Positions 1 to 20,693 of a stretch of DNA of 64,000 bases are shown piece after piece. The translations under genes were made by a program, and so were the position numbers. The stretch comes from Spirodela intermedia (lineage: Eukaryota > Streptophyta > Magnoliopsida > Alismatales > Araceae), in the NCBI GenBank assembly GCA_902729315.2, contig LR746274.1:496001-560000 (forward strand), read 5' to 3'. The notes beneath the pieces were generated by a model, which saw nothing but the letters and a program-made list of their open reading frames with translations, ran no database searches and was not told where the DNA came from. Numbering within the stretch: position 1 is the first letter of the stretch; every line of letters begins with the position of its first letter.

Positions 1-108
1 GGGGGTTGATCACCGATTGGCTTCGAAGAGGTCAAGTGCCGCCCGCAGTTGGCGAAAAGCAGAGAGGGACGGGGTTGGCGCTCGCTGTGGACGAGGGCGA
101 TCGGCGAG

Positions 109-2789
109 ATGAACTGCGGCGGGGGCAGCGTTGGCAGCGCCTCGAGCGACTCCAAGGTGGAGACCATATCGCGGCTGGCGCAGTGGAGGATCGAGAGCTT
201 CGGACTCTGCACCTACCGCCGCTCCGATGCCTTCAAGGTCGGCATCTGGAATTGGTGAGGCAGATAGCCCTCCTCTACCGGGGGGATCGCACTGAATCAA
301 CGAGGTTTCATTCCGGGAATAGTTGTTTATTCTCTTTTCGTTTTTCTGTCAGGTACATGTCTGTGGAGAAGAACAGGTATATGTACATCAGGCTGTTTCC
401 GGAGCCGTGCCGCCTGTCTAAGGAGCAGCCCCCCATCGCCAAATTCGTGCTTCGCGTCTCCAACGTCGGGCCAGGCCGACGCCCATACATATCCCCTGGT
501 ACTGGTCGAATTTTTCCCTGAATATGTTCCAGATGAATCCGGTTTCTCGTCGGCAGGTTCAATTGGATGCTTAAACCGATCTGCAGGTTCCGAGTTCCTC
601 AAGTTCTTGCAAGGACTTGTTTTCTTCGTCTTCTTTTCGTCTCGCGTTCTCACAGATTTGGAGCCAAAATGGATTCCATGCTTTAAGAGTGATTATCCTC
701 ATTGGACGTGCTAGGTCTAATTTTCCACCTCTATCTGTGGGGATCGATCCTATCAAGTGAACACTTTATCTGTGGGAATTACTTTCTCTTTCTTCATCAA
801 TCGCGAGATTCATTGTTTGGAGCTTAAATCCACCTCTCTCTTGAGCGCCGTAGTTTATGGGCAGAGAAGGTGGGATGAATGAAAGACTATGATCCGGGAA
901 TGATTTGGTAATGGTGGAAAAGCTTCAAGGTAAGATCATTGATTATATAATACGCTTTAAATATCTTTAAATGATAAACACACAGTAACTAAACTCGTTG
1001 ATGGTCCTCTCCCTTGGGATGAAACTTTTGATATCTTAAATCTATTGTCTCTGTTAAATTAAATAGAGATCTTATGAGATGGTTGAGACTAAGAGTGAAG
1101 ATGCTGTGTAGAGAATATGGTCTGCTAGGTCAGTTCCTCTGAGACATGAGGGACGAAGTAATGTCACAGAACAAGTAATTGGCCTTGATTCTACGTGGAC
1201 TGAAACATTGGTCAAGGAGAAGAACCCATGAGACCTGATGTGACTCAGGATTTTTACGGTGCCTTTGCAGAAATATCATCAAAGAAAATATAAGCACTGT
1301 GTCATACTATTAAAAGCATTCACAAGAGCTGGTTCTTAAGAGCTGGGGGAGAAATATCCCACTGAAAAGAGAATGCCATGGAGTTGTTGTCACTAGCAGT
1401 AGAAGAGAGGGGAAAAAAAAAAACTTGGATATAGTTGATAAATCTAGATATTTAATTGTACCAAGTCTATCACAGTGCAGTTCAGGGTTTCTGTTCTATG
1501 TTTTATAGCATTCTTTCCATATAGCATGATCAATATTTTTTTTTTCTACATTTTTTATTTCATTTTAATATACTTTTAGCGCATTTCTGCCGACTAGCAT
1601 CGTTTTGCTAGTTAATTTCCATGTGGTTCATAGCCATTTAAGACTGTTCTTCATGAAAAGTTCTCGTCAGTCCTATGAAAAAAAGTAGCTCTTTCTAGGT
1701 TAAAAACAGTAGTTTTGGTGTGTGTGTGTGATTGGGCTTTGTTCTCTCCAGGAGGGATAGGGGATTGTAGCGTTCATGTCGATTATTGTATGAGGATGGA
1801 TTTATTCACTGCTGTCTTCTAATCCGGTACTCTCTTTCATCGCTGTAGTTCATGAGAGGCTGCTGCGGACCAGTGATGACTTTGTCTGGCCGATTGATTC
1901 AACCTTCAATGGGAAGTTCATAATCGACGTGGAGTTTTTAGATCTGAAGATATCCCTTGTCAATGTAAGAACAACCCCGAGCTATTTGTTCCTGGCCAAG
2001 TGGAAGTAGGAGGAGGAAATTCATTAGATCTGAGAGTCTGAGAAAAACTTGTTCGATTCTTTTTCGTCCATCCGCACCCAAAGAATGTTTGCGTCGATTC
2101 CAATCTGATCTATAGATGTATATCTATTCATATGTTCTAAGAACTTGCTCTTTCCCTTCATCTCCTTCTTCCTTGAGAACCAGGGCGGGGAGCCGTCTTC
2201 AATTTGGCCCTCCGAGGGGTCGATGCAGTCTCTGGCGAGCAAATCCTCCCGCCAGTGCCTCTCCCGCATGCTCGAGGAGAACATCCACTCGGACATCACC
2301 ATAAACACCCCCGGCGGCACGCTGCGCGCGCACAAGGCCATCCTGTCGGCGAGCTCCCCCGTCTTCCAGAGCATGTTCCTTCACGACCTCCGAGAGAACT
2401 CCTCCTCCGTCGTCGAAATCGAAGACATGTCCCTGGAAGCCTGCGGCGCCCTCCTCAACTACCTCTACGGCATCGTCCGGCAGGAGGAGTTCTGGAAGCA
2501 CCGCTCGGAGCTTCTCGCGGCCGCCGACAAGTACGATCTCGGCGATCTGAAGCTGTGCTGCGAGGAGAGCTTGCTGGAGGATCTCAGCTCCGGGAACGTG
2601 TTGCAGAGGCTCCGCGACGCCTGGATCTACCGGCTCGAGCGCCTGAAGAAGGGCTGCTTCTCGTTCCTCTTCGACTTCGGCAAGATCTACGACGTCAGGG
2701 ACGACATCAATGGCTTCTTCCGCTGCGCCGATCACGAGCTCGTAGCCGAGATGTTCCAGGAGGTTCTGACCCTCTGGAAGCCTGTATAG
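109..2789 (+). CDS. MATH-BTB domain protein (At1g21780 type), four exons, intact
   Basis: Exons 109-254, 353-498, 1849-1964 and 2184-2789 join in phase (2, 1, 0) to a 337-residue protein ending in WKPV. Residues about 15-135 form a MATH-type N-terminal domain; it includes VETISRLAQWRIESFG, a segment highly conserved in this plant family. Residues about 165-265 are the BTB/POZ domain (HSDITINTPGGTLRAHKAIL), and a helical tail follows. All donors are GT and all acceptors AG. ATG 109 is chosen because family proteins start just before VETISRLAQ; the 5' leader runs off the window. Family knowledge: plant BTB proteins of this kind bind CUL3 and present substrates for ubiquitination; the substrate is unknown. 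It is the parent type for at least five broken copies in this window. Intron 2 (499-1848) has no gene, but its 950-1270 part recurs at 45355-45665. Confidence 0.93.
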
Positions 2790-3472
2790 TAAGTGTATGT
2801 TGGAGGGAACCTGCGGACCTTTTTAGTGTACAGTTGACACGTGTGCCATTCCCCACCGACATGGATCAGAAGGTTCTACAGTCGGGTCTTGTACCGTGGT
2901 ATCTTCGCGGCACGTGCGGTCAACATGCACGTATTCAGCTTCACCTGCATACAGTGAATATACTCTACAGGACCCACACGTGTGCCATCCTCTTCCACCC
3001 GTGTGATATCACCTGTCTTTGACCTAGTCAACGAAACACGTGCGATTCCCCACCGACATGAAGCAGGGTCCTGGAGTCGGGTTTGGTGCAGATGGGAGTA
3101 TCTTCTTTGGTATCTCGTGGCACGTGCCGTCGGCATGCACTATTAGCTTAACAATGATTCGGTGATTAGCATTGAGCAGAGTTCTCTTTAATTAAAAATT
3201 CATATTTCATGTTACTCCCAATACTTTTTTAATGATGGATAAATACCCAGAAATTTAAAATAATTGTAATAAAATTCAAGATAAATTTTCTATTGCAATT
3301 TCTTCGGACCATGGTAGATTATGTACTTGGGGATAAATTAGGGGCTCTTGTACAAAAACAGCAAAGCGCCTTCTTCTCTTCATCCTCCTGGAAAGAAGAA
3401 AAAGAATCGTGGTTGGGACAGGGGTAACAGATTCGAACCTAGGGTTTCCCAGATACTGAGTCAGCGGGAGAG
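2790..3472. repeat. MATH-BTB 3' flank with a two-unit imperfect direct repeat
   Basis: Two related units, about 2837-2930 and 3036-3140, each begin with an ACACGTG-type motif followed by CCCCACCGACATG, and end in CACGTGC plus a short A/T-poor stretch. Related sequence, inverted, is seen at 20651-20690 and at 39610-39720 near other MATH-BTB copies, so this flank was duplicated along with the gene. The remainder (3141-3420) is A/T-rich and shows no gene. Confidence 0.6.
3441..3447 (+). promoter_or_regulatory. Telo-box-like element (AGGGTTT) upstream of the V-ATPase gene
   Basis: AGGGTTT (reverse complement AAACCCT) lies 26 nt before the ATG. Such telo-boxes are common near the start sites of plant housekeeping genes. 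Function here is inferred from position only. Confidence 0.4.
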
Positions 3473-6261
3473 ATGAAAGACTTCAGCGGTGACGAAACAG
3501 CTCCGTTCTTCGGATTCCTTGGGGCTGCCGCGGCCCTCGTTTTCTCATGTAGGATTTCACTGCGATCTTCTGCTTTCTGTCTTTCCCGGTTTTTCGGTTG
3601 TTCTAGGGTTCTAATCCATGGTTTTGGTGGATCGACAACGTTTCCGCAGGCATGGGGGCGGCGTACGGGACAGCGAAGAGCGGTGTTGGGGTCGCGTCGA
3701 TGGGCGTGATGCGGCCGGAGTTGGTGATGAAGTCCATTGTGCCGGTCGTCATGGCAGGAGTGCTTGGGATCTACGGCTTGATCATAGCCGTCATCATAAG
3801 CACTGGGATCAACCCAAAGGCGAAGTCATATTACTTGTTTGATGGGTATGCTCATCTCTCGTCGGGTCTTGCCTGCGGGCTCGCGGGTCTTTCTGCAGGG
3901 ATGGCGATCGGAATAGTAGGGGACGCTGGAGTCAGGTAATTCCACATCAATGTCTACAACAGCTTTATTCATGCAGATTTTCTCTGATGGATAAGATGTG
4001 TGATCGTCCTTTCCTTTGCCAAGCGTCCATAATTGCTCTTACATTGCTGTGTTTCTCAATATTCTTCGTTGATTTTATTCGCTATGATTGAGTTGTGAGA
4101 AATTAGCCTATCGCGAAGAGGAAATCTGGCATTGATTTGCAAATTTCTCCTTTCGACTTGGATTGTGCCCACTTGGCGGTCTGGCTTTTATTGTCAGTAT
4201 GCGTTCTGAATCGATGACATATGCTAATATTGCAATGAATCTCCACGAATTTTTTTAATTGGGTCTCTTTGGGTGGTGGGCTGGTGGGAGTTTGCATTAT
4301 TTTAATGTTAAACGTCAACCTGTGATGTTTGTGACTTAATAGCTCTTTTTTTTGTTTATGAAACTCTATCATTTGGCTTAGACTGATATGTTTATGTGGA
4401 TCAAATTCTAAGAATCAGATGTTAGATCTTCATTAGAAAGGACGTAATATTTGTATCATACCTGAAAGTTACATTGTTTGTTCGTTGATACGGTTCGTCA
4501 ATCAGTTATAATTCCACTAATAGTAGTAAGAATACTGGTCTAATTATTGGAAACAATATATATATATTTTTTACTGTGGCATTTTCTTGCAAACAATAAG
4601 GTGTTGTTTTGCTTTTAACTAAGTGGAAACAGAATGAATCTCCAGATTTAATGTTGATGGAAAGATTGTTTTTTGTGATGTTTTTGTACTCGGATTGCTT
4701 TAACTTGGTATATTCCAACAATCAAAGTTTGCATGGCAAATAAGATATGGAGATTTGATTGAATAAGAAACAGTATGGAATAAAACTACCAATGATTATG
4801 TACAGTATGCTGTCGTACAACATGATTAAACATAAAAAATGTGGAATATGATCAGTTGGAAGCAAAGTGCCATCTTTCGTTGAAATATAAACCTTCAATT
4901 AGAGAAATTACGATTCTGATGAATCAATCTATTATATTACGACCGTCGTCTGTTGTACACGCAAACACACACTCGCTCACTCACTCACACACTCACACAA
5001 CCCCACCTCCCCCCAAACATGTTTGCTCACATCCCTCATGCATGGGCCTTATTTCTAAAGTCATTGATACTTTTGAAATTTGGAAAATCTACCTTTTGAG
5101 CTCAAATACACATAAGGATTTATGCATATGTTCAATGCGAAGTCTTGTAACTGTAGTGGCCCTGGGATGCTACCCAGGCTATGGGGCTCGGCAGTAGAAA
5201 ATTTCACGTACAAGAGCTTTTTTTAATATAATTATACTATTTCAGGATCAAAGTCAGGTGGAGATATTATTTAATTATTTTTTGAAAAAAATCCTGTACA
5301 TAATTTACTCCTGCATACTTACCCAAAAAAATTTAAATCCAATGAACAGTGTTTAAGTTATATTGAAAATTTGACGAGTTCACCTATTGTGCTTTATTTT
5401 GACATACCTACACTGGGGACCGAGTGAACGTAATGTCTTGCTTCCTCTTTTTTTACATTGAATTGATATCCAAAGTTGGCGACAAAAAGTCGCCTGTATT
5501 GTTGACTGGATTCTTCAAAGCTCATTTTTTTCATGGTTAGTATTCAAGAAAATCAGGTATTTTCTAGATTCCTGCATGTGTATGATGGAAATTATTCAGG
5601 TCAATGCGGTGCATGTGAGGGTGATGCTTGTTATATTCTCTGAATAAATGTTTTTCTTTATCTAAGAGTCCAGATATAAAAAATAGGTCTTACTTTTCTG
5701 CCTCTTTGAATTTACATGCAGAGAACATCACCTCTCCTTCGATTTTCATTTTTATTTCTTTCCCTATCTTGTTCACCTCATGTGATTTATGATGTCTAAA
5801 ATTAAGTTAGTTCTTTAATTTGAATGGTCGCTCTAATCCATAGGTTGAACCTTTTTTGTTCAAGAGGCACATTGGGAGTCTCTCTCCCAGCAAATTAACA
5901 GTGCAGAGCTTGTAGATTTACATGTGAATCGCTTTCTCTTTGATAGGATTAGGTCATGATGGTTACATAAGGTCGAATACCAGAAAATGATCAACATATT
6001 GATACACCCTCTCCAGATTTTCCTTTTCACAGCAGCAATTATTGATGATATCCATGTCGTCTTATTACTTCTTTAATTCCATGAATGTCGTCGTCCACTC
6101 CTGATACGTGAGATTTCATCTGTTGCAGGGCCAATGCGCAGCAGCCAAAGCTGTTTGTGGGTATGATCCTTATCCTCATTTTCGCCGAAGCACTTGCCTT
6201 GTACGGCCTCATCGTTGGGATCATCCTCTCGTCTCGTGCTGGGCAATCTCGTGCCGAATGA
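3473..6261 (+). CDS. VHA-c: V-type proton ATPase 16 kDa proteolipid, subunit c
   Basis: Exons 3473-3548, 3650-3935 and 6129-6261 give a 164-residue protein, the normal length. It begins [20 protein letters not shown] and ends [10 protein letters not shown]. Four hydrophobic segments are visible, rich in small residues (about 10-32, 54-76, 92-113, 130-153). The proton-carrying acid of the family is present as E141 in [11 protein letters not shown]. The protein forms the rotating membrane ring of the vacuolar H+-ATPase, which acidifies vacuole and endomembrane lumens. Intron 1 is short (101 nt). Intron 2 is 2.2 kb and A/T-rich, with CA/CT runs near 4960-5010 and no gene. Splice sites are canonical. 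This family is usually multi-copy; only one copy is in the window. Confidence 0.97.
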
Positions 6262-6307
6262 TACAAGATTTATCAACCCATCTCATCTTGATCACATAGA
6301 ACATGCT

Positions 6308-6344
<37 letters not shown>

Positions 6345-6779
6345 TTGTTTATGATGGTTTCATGAGAGACTGGATGCTTGTGACTTTTGCCCATCTCATC
6401 TGCTCAATACGTTAATGTTTATGCTGTTTGAAAACCTAAATGCTCCCTTTCTTGTTTAAAATATCTTCTTGTGAATAATAAGTCTGAGAAGGACAATTTC
6501 TTTTCTTGGGTCTTCTTGGTTCGAAGTATAGAACTCCTCATGGCAAGACCCAAAGAACAGGGCGTCTGCCAGCTTCAAGATGTTGCCCTTGTGCACCGCT
6601 GTCGCCTTCTCGGAAGAATGAGGCGTACCTCAGTTGTTGGGATGTTGGACAAGCCAGCTATCACCCAGAATGCAGCGACCTTCGCTAGTGTAGATATTAT
6701 TAGTGCATGCATGCATGCATGCATGCAAGGTGCAGCAATGGCGTGCACCAGATAGCAGCAAGACAAAAATACAGGGGTT
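6262..6779. other. 3' flank of VHA-c; microsatellites, no gene recognised
   Basis: (CT)15 lies at 6311-6340, probably in the 3' UTR. A (GCAT)n tract lies at about 6703-6727. The 6530-6690 stretch is open in more than one frame but matches no family I recognise. Confidence 0.5.
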
Positions 6780-7340
6780 GGAACCACATAAGGTTTAGCT
6801 TAAGAAAAAAAAAAAACCCTATATGACTTGTTTAGATGAAGAAAAACAAGTAATCTTTATATATTAAATATTATAATCTTTGATTCAAAGGGAGGTTATA
6901 AAACCATGTTAGGTTTAGCTTTAAAAAAATAAATAAACTCTAAATATTTATGGGAATAAAAGTAAATAAAGATAAATTAGGCCACATGAATGCAAAAATT
7001 ATATATTAATAAATCAAAAATATTATAAACATTGATCCAAAGAGAAGTGATAGAAGCAGATAAGGTTTTAGCTTAAGAAAGAAAAGAAAAACTCTATATG
7101 AATTATTTAGAGGAAGAAAAGCAAGTAGAGCTACTTTAGTCCACTTCAATGAAATATATATATTAATATTAATAAATAATAAATATTATAAACTTTGATT
7201 GGACCGTGTGAGGTTTAGCCTTTAAAAATAAACTCTATCTGGAATAATTATGGGAATAAAAGCAAATAAAGATAAATTAGGCCACTTGAATGCAATCAAT
7301 AAGGGTGCTAGAACCACACGAGGTTTATCTTTTAAAATAA
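6780..7340. repeat. A/T-rich diverged tandem repeat, about five units of 110-150 bp
   Basis: The phrase AGGTTTAGC or a close variant, each time followed by a purine run and a CTCTA/CCCTA block, recurs near 6790, 6910, 7065, 7210 and 7320. Two of the units share an almost identical stretch with AAATAAAGATAAATTAGGCCAC (6967 and 7267). Spacing is uneven, so this is an old array. It lies just upstream of the RPB2 promoter. Confidence 0.65.
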
Positions 7341-7524
7341 ATTACATAATAAATAATTAAAGGAACAAAGCGAATAAAGCTGGCAGTTGATGCAATTTAT
7401 AAATGAATAAATAATAATAATATTATTATTATAATCTTTGATCCATATTGGAGCCTTTTGTGTTTACAACAAGAGGGCTATCTGGTTTACAACAGGTCTA
7501 CTGGGTTTACCCTTGACCATGGTC

Positions 7525-8041
7525 AGAACGAAGGCCCACCTGATCCATATGAGCCCATTAGCAAAAATACCCTCATAGAGTCATAAATGACTGATAAACT
7601 CTGGAAGTCTCTTCATCCTTCCTACGAGGCTAGCTGTTTCGGATCCTTAATGGACCAATCTTAACCCAAACTGGACGGGAAAAGGGTTTATGGGCTGCGC
7701 TATTATTTTTCAGCCCAATAGCAGCTGTAACTGGTCCAGCCCATATGAACAACGCTCACCATCCTCTTGTCGAGGTTGGAGCTACCCCTATTAAAATCCC
7801 GTCTTCAGCCTCCTAGACTGTGGCGGAAGCCCGCCCATTTCTGCTCTTCTTCGTCTTCCTCGGGATCAGTCGGAGGGGGAGAGAGGGCTGTCGGAGAACC
7901 TAGTCGAGGAGGGGAACGAGCGGCGATTCCTTGGTGTTTCAGAGCTCGGTGATTCCGGTAGGGCAGTAGTAGGCTCTAGCAGCGCATAGTCGAGACCGTC
8001 GGTGGGCGTGGAGCGGCTAGGGCTTCCGTCGGGAATCCGAG
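7525..8041 (+). promoter_or_regulatory. RPB2 upstream region with repeated GGCCCA/AGCCCA elements
   Basis: AGGCCCA (7532), AGCCCA (7552), TGGGCT (7691), AGCCCA (7712) and AGCCCA (7738) resemble plant site II elements, which are typical of promoters of growth-linked housekeeping genes. A C/T-rich then G-rich leader follows up to ATG 8042. No convincing TATA box was seen. The role is inferred from motif type and position. Confidence 0.5.
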
Positions 8042-17518
<9,477 letters not shown>

Positions 17519-17999
17519 AGTGTTCCCATTGTCTGAAAATGAGAAAGAGAGCTTGTGTTTCCGTCTCATCTCACTGAGAGCCTCAACGGGAGACACTGCC
17601 CGGCTGACATTTCTCTCGGCCTCCTGTCATCTTGTCTCCTAATCATCGGCTCGATCTTCATCTTCATTTTCTTTTAGGGGGTTGACACCCCTGATCTGAG
17701 GAGGGAGAAGCTGATACACACCAGAGAAACGCTACACTAAGTAGAATCATGTCTGGTCGCTACGAATTTGGCCCATCATCGATAAACCTCTCATCTTTAC
17801 CCCTTGTCATGTCGTTGGATGCTTCACCGACTTTGTATTTAGGCCCAGGGGTCAAATGTGTGGTGAATTCTTAAATATATATTGTTTCTACTTGTTCTAC
17901 TCTTGTTGTATTGGAAAAATCTGCGAAGCTTCATGACTTACCTGGTCTCCATGTAGGTCCAGTCGGGAAGTTCAGACCCTCTTTAGGAACCCACATCAG

Positions 18000-18055
<56 letters not shown>

Positions 18056-18392
18056 GGACGAAGTGTACGCAGAGAGAGAGAGAGAGTCAGTCCACCAGGA
18101 ACGGTGTAAACCAAAGGTCGAAGCTAACTAATTTTGCACTATGTAGAACTACACACACTATGAGTTGCTAGAGAAAGAAGCTTCAAAGCATTGTACATTA
18201 AAAGACGAGGATTCTTAAAAGACAAACAAAAATCTCCAGAACTTGTGTATGGGCACCACAGACGGGTTCTCCTCCCCACGGTTCACGAACCACTGCTAAG
18301 AGAGGAGGTGCCCTCTACAGCTTTCCACATCATTAGTAATACTGTAATCATCTGCAGCATGAGCCCATGATCGGCACGGCTGTAGAAATCTA
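17519..18392. other. RPB2 3' flank with (CT)n tract
   Basis: Probable 3' UTR, then a pure CT tract at about 18005-18050 followed by a short GA tract (18072-18086). No gene is seen. Confidence 0.5.
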
Positions 18393-18635
18393 TCATCTCA
18401 TCCTAGACCTCGGAGATCTTTTCAAAGTCCAAGGAGAAGGTTGTGAACCTTGATCTTGTGGGTTGCCGGTGTTGAGATCCTCTAGGAGGCTCTCCCCATA
18501 TCCAGCTGCTAGAAACGCTATACGTTGCTTCAGAAATTTTTCGTACTTCAGGTTTCCGCAGATTAACCCATAATAGACAACGCCCTCATTGGCTACTTCT
18601 ACAGAATCCTGAAGTACTAAGAATTTCGGAAGCAC
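18393..18635 (-). pseudogene. MATH-BTB fragment, middle of BTB exon, minus strand
   Basis: The minus strand reads SVEVANEGVVYYGLI, then KQRIAFLAAGYGESLLEDLN, the equivalent of SLEACGALLNYLYG and HRVALLAAAKKY...EESLLEDL in the intact family. The KYDLGDLKECC stretch is lost, leaving G-Y-GESLLEDLN. Surrounding exon parts are absent. It lies back to back with a plus-strand fragment of the next part of the same exon. Confidence 0.65.
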
Positions 18636-18639
18636 TGCC

Positions 18640-18850
18640 CAGAAGTATCAAATCCTAAAGTTCAAGGAGTGCTGTGGGGAGAACATCCTAGAAGATCTCA
18701 ACACCAGTAAAGTGTTAAAGAGGCTCCGCAGGCCTGGTTCCACAACCTTGATATGGTCTGAAGGAGGGTTGCCTCACCTTCATCTTCTACATTGAAGGGA
18801 TCTCTGATGTCCGCGACAAGATGATGGATTTCACAGAATGAAACCTCATT
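18640..18850 (+). pseudogene. MATH-BTB fragment, C-terminal part, plus strand
   Basis: The plus strand reads FKECCGENILEDLN, then KVLKRLR, equivalent to LKECCEESLLEDL and NVLERLR in the intact gene. A degenerate LKKG...SDVRDKMMDF region follows, with frameshifts and stops. No start or upstream exons remain on this strand. Confidence 0.6.
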
Positions 18851-18929
18851 AATTCGGCCTGGTGTACATGTATGTGCTGTCGTTCGGATACGTGTACCTG
18901 AGAGCAAAATAAATTTAAATTAAACATCA

Positions 18930-19260
18930 AGACTATTACCCGGAATAAGACCTGATCGGTTTGCCCTAATGTACAAGTACCTGTTGTCCTCCGTACAAAC
19001 ATCACTATCAGAAAAACGAACAAAATTGTCAAGGACTATTCACTGCAATGAAATCTCTTCGAATGAGCAGTATCCCCGTAGTAAGGGTATTATTTGCCTC
19101 ACCATTCCCAGAAGCCGATCTTGAAGGCATCAGAACCGCGGCAGGAGCCTATTTCCAAGTTCTCCACAGCACCAAGTGCATTATGGTCTCCACCCTGCAC
19201 TCCTGAACGCTCAGTCGACACCAACCCGCCTGTCCATCTCACCATCGCGCCCGTGTCAAA
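18930..19260 (-). pseudogene. MATH-BTB fragment, exons 1 and 2, minus strand
   Basis: The minus strand at 19085-19250 contains a degenerate exon 1: VETI near its middle, then, after a frameshift and a stop, GSDAFKIGFWEW followed by an intact-looking GTGAGGCA donor. Further along, at about 18930-18985, YLYIRANRSG lies after a plausible acceptor where exon 2 should begin. Both are too mutated to code. Confidence 0.55.
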
Positions 19261-19329
19261 CTAGTTTTGGTACCACTCCCGCAGAAATGTGAATAAAAAG
19301 TTATCTGTAAATTGGGAGGAGGTTACCCG

Positions 19330-19490
19330 AACATCTCGCTCCCAGTGGGCTGGCGGAATAAGCCACTGATAGCCTCTCTAGCACGTTGTGGCAGTTGAGG
19401 TTCTCCATGAGTCCCTCAATCACATTGTTGCACTACTCGCGGCTGCTGAGAAGAACGAGCTCGCCGACCTCTACGAGTGGTGCACATATC
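19330..19490. pseudogene. Two more MATH-BTB scraps in opposite orientations
   Basis: The minus strand at about 19330-19395 gives NVLERL, then AISGLFRQPTGSEMFG, comparable to NVLERLR...INGFFR...ELMVEMFQ. Just beyond, the plus strand (about 19420-19485) gives VALLAAAEKNELADLYEWC, comparable to VALLAAAKKYDLGELKECC. Together with the neighbouring fragments this is a shuffled, bidirectional remnant of one or more copies. Confidence 0.5.
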
Positions 19491-19736
19491 ACGAAATGCA
19501 ACCTCATTGATTCCGCGAGATCCTCACGGCCGAGGAAGGTTATTTGACTCACCAACTCGCGAGGAGAGTTGTCCTAAGTTCTCCACCCACCACACCGGGG
19601 GCTCGAACTAGAAACTCCTTGCTTCCTATGCACTGCGCATCATTTATTGCGAGACTTGCGGAGGTATCTCCTTCGTGGTATCCGGGTCGTCTTTCTCATT
19701 ATCCAAAGAGGGAGCGCATCATTTATTGGCGAACAG

Positions 19737-19800
19737 TCCAAGAGCGATCGCCATCGGCATGAGTTCCTGGAAGAGGAAGGGTATACGCACTGCACATTCA
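19737..19800 (-). pseudogene. Inverted fragment of the last RPB2 exon
   Basis: The reverse complement reads RIPFLFQELMPMAIA, close to HIPYACKLLFQELMSMAIA from exon 25 of RPB2 (17435-17518). It lacks about three residues (YACKL becomes FL) and carries substitutions. Similarity seems to continue a little into the preceding intron (CTGCA...TTCACA). It lies 2.2 kb downstream of RPB2 in inverted orientation. Confidence 0.6.
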
Positions 19801-20693
19801 CAACTCAAGATCGACAGCCAGTATATAGTAACATCTATTTCGAAATTTTTCATACACATGGGAAAGGACTAGTGAGTCAGGACTTATATAGTGCCATCTA
19901 CGTCGTCTTCTCTTTGCCGTAGGAGATGCAACATGCTGGTAACCATGCAAAACGCAAAATCTACGAAAAACGAGATAATTTATATAAAACTTTGAGAAAG
20001 GCTTAGATGTTGCGGCCTGTTTTTGGAAATCAAACACACAGAAGAGTGCCCTCAATGACGTGATTATAGGTGAAAATATATAGTTAGAATGATGGGAAAT
20101 GTTCATGTACGTTTAAGAGAGCCTACACTTTATGGCTTTCCAAGCTGTGCCCAATGCTTTATCTTACCTTTATTTTAGGCCCAATTCCTTTTTAGAGAAA
20201 GGATAGCCAATGCGTGTTCAAAGTTTGCCCTGTTCCGTTGTCATATAGCAATAAATTACGCCAAAATAAATACCTCTATCACTCTCTTGCTCTCTATCAT
20301 TTAATATGCTACCTGCCATTTTTGGTATTTCTAGTAATTATTTATCTTAAGGTGCCTAGTTAAAAATGGAGCTTTTTCATCGCTACTGAAGCCATTCATC
20401 TCTCCCCTGGACTCAATATCTGGGAAACCCAAGGGCCCAAGCTATTCCACTATTTTTTCTTCTATCTAGCGGGAAGAAGAGAAGAGGGTTATCTGCTATT
20501 TTGTTACAAGAGTCCTCATTTTATCACTAAATTACAGAATCTACTATTATAATAAAATTTAACATTTAAGGGTCTACGAATTATTTAAAATAGTATTTGG
20601 ATTATACATAATAATTTTTTTCATTCAAATTACCAAGCTAATAAGTGCATATTGACGGCACGTGCCATGAAACACCAAAGATGGGTGTTGAGG
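19801..20693. other. Intergenic, no gene recognised
   Basis: A/T-rich sequence. Near 20651-20690 is an inverted match to the 3' flank of the intact MATH-BTB gene (GACGGCACGTGCC... next to ACACCAAAGATG). It is then interrupted by the left LTR of the copia element. Confidence 0.4.

Noticed and set aside
2204-3022. A 272-codon open frame on plus
   Set aside because: It is an arginine/proline-rich shifted frame of the intact MATH-BTB exon 4, running into its 3' flank.
3425-3446. Possible tRNA B-box (GGTTCGAATC on minus) upstream of VHA-c
   Set aside because: No A-box at a proper distance and no cloverleaf; probably chance.
6530-6690. A short coding exon with Cys-rich frames downstream of VHA-c
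   Set aside because: The frames do not match a LOB or other family I checked by eye, and no splice partner was seen.
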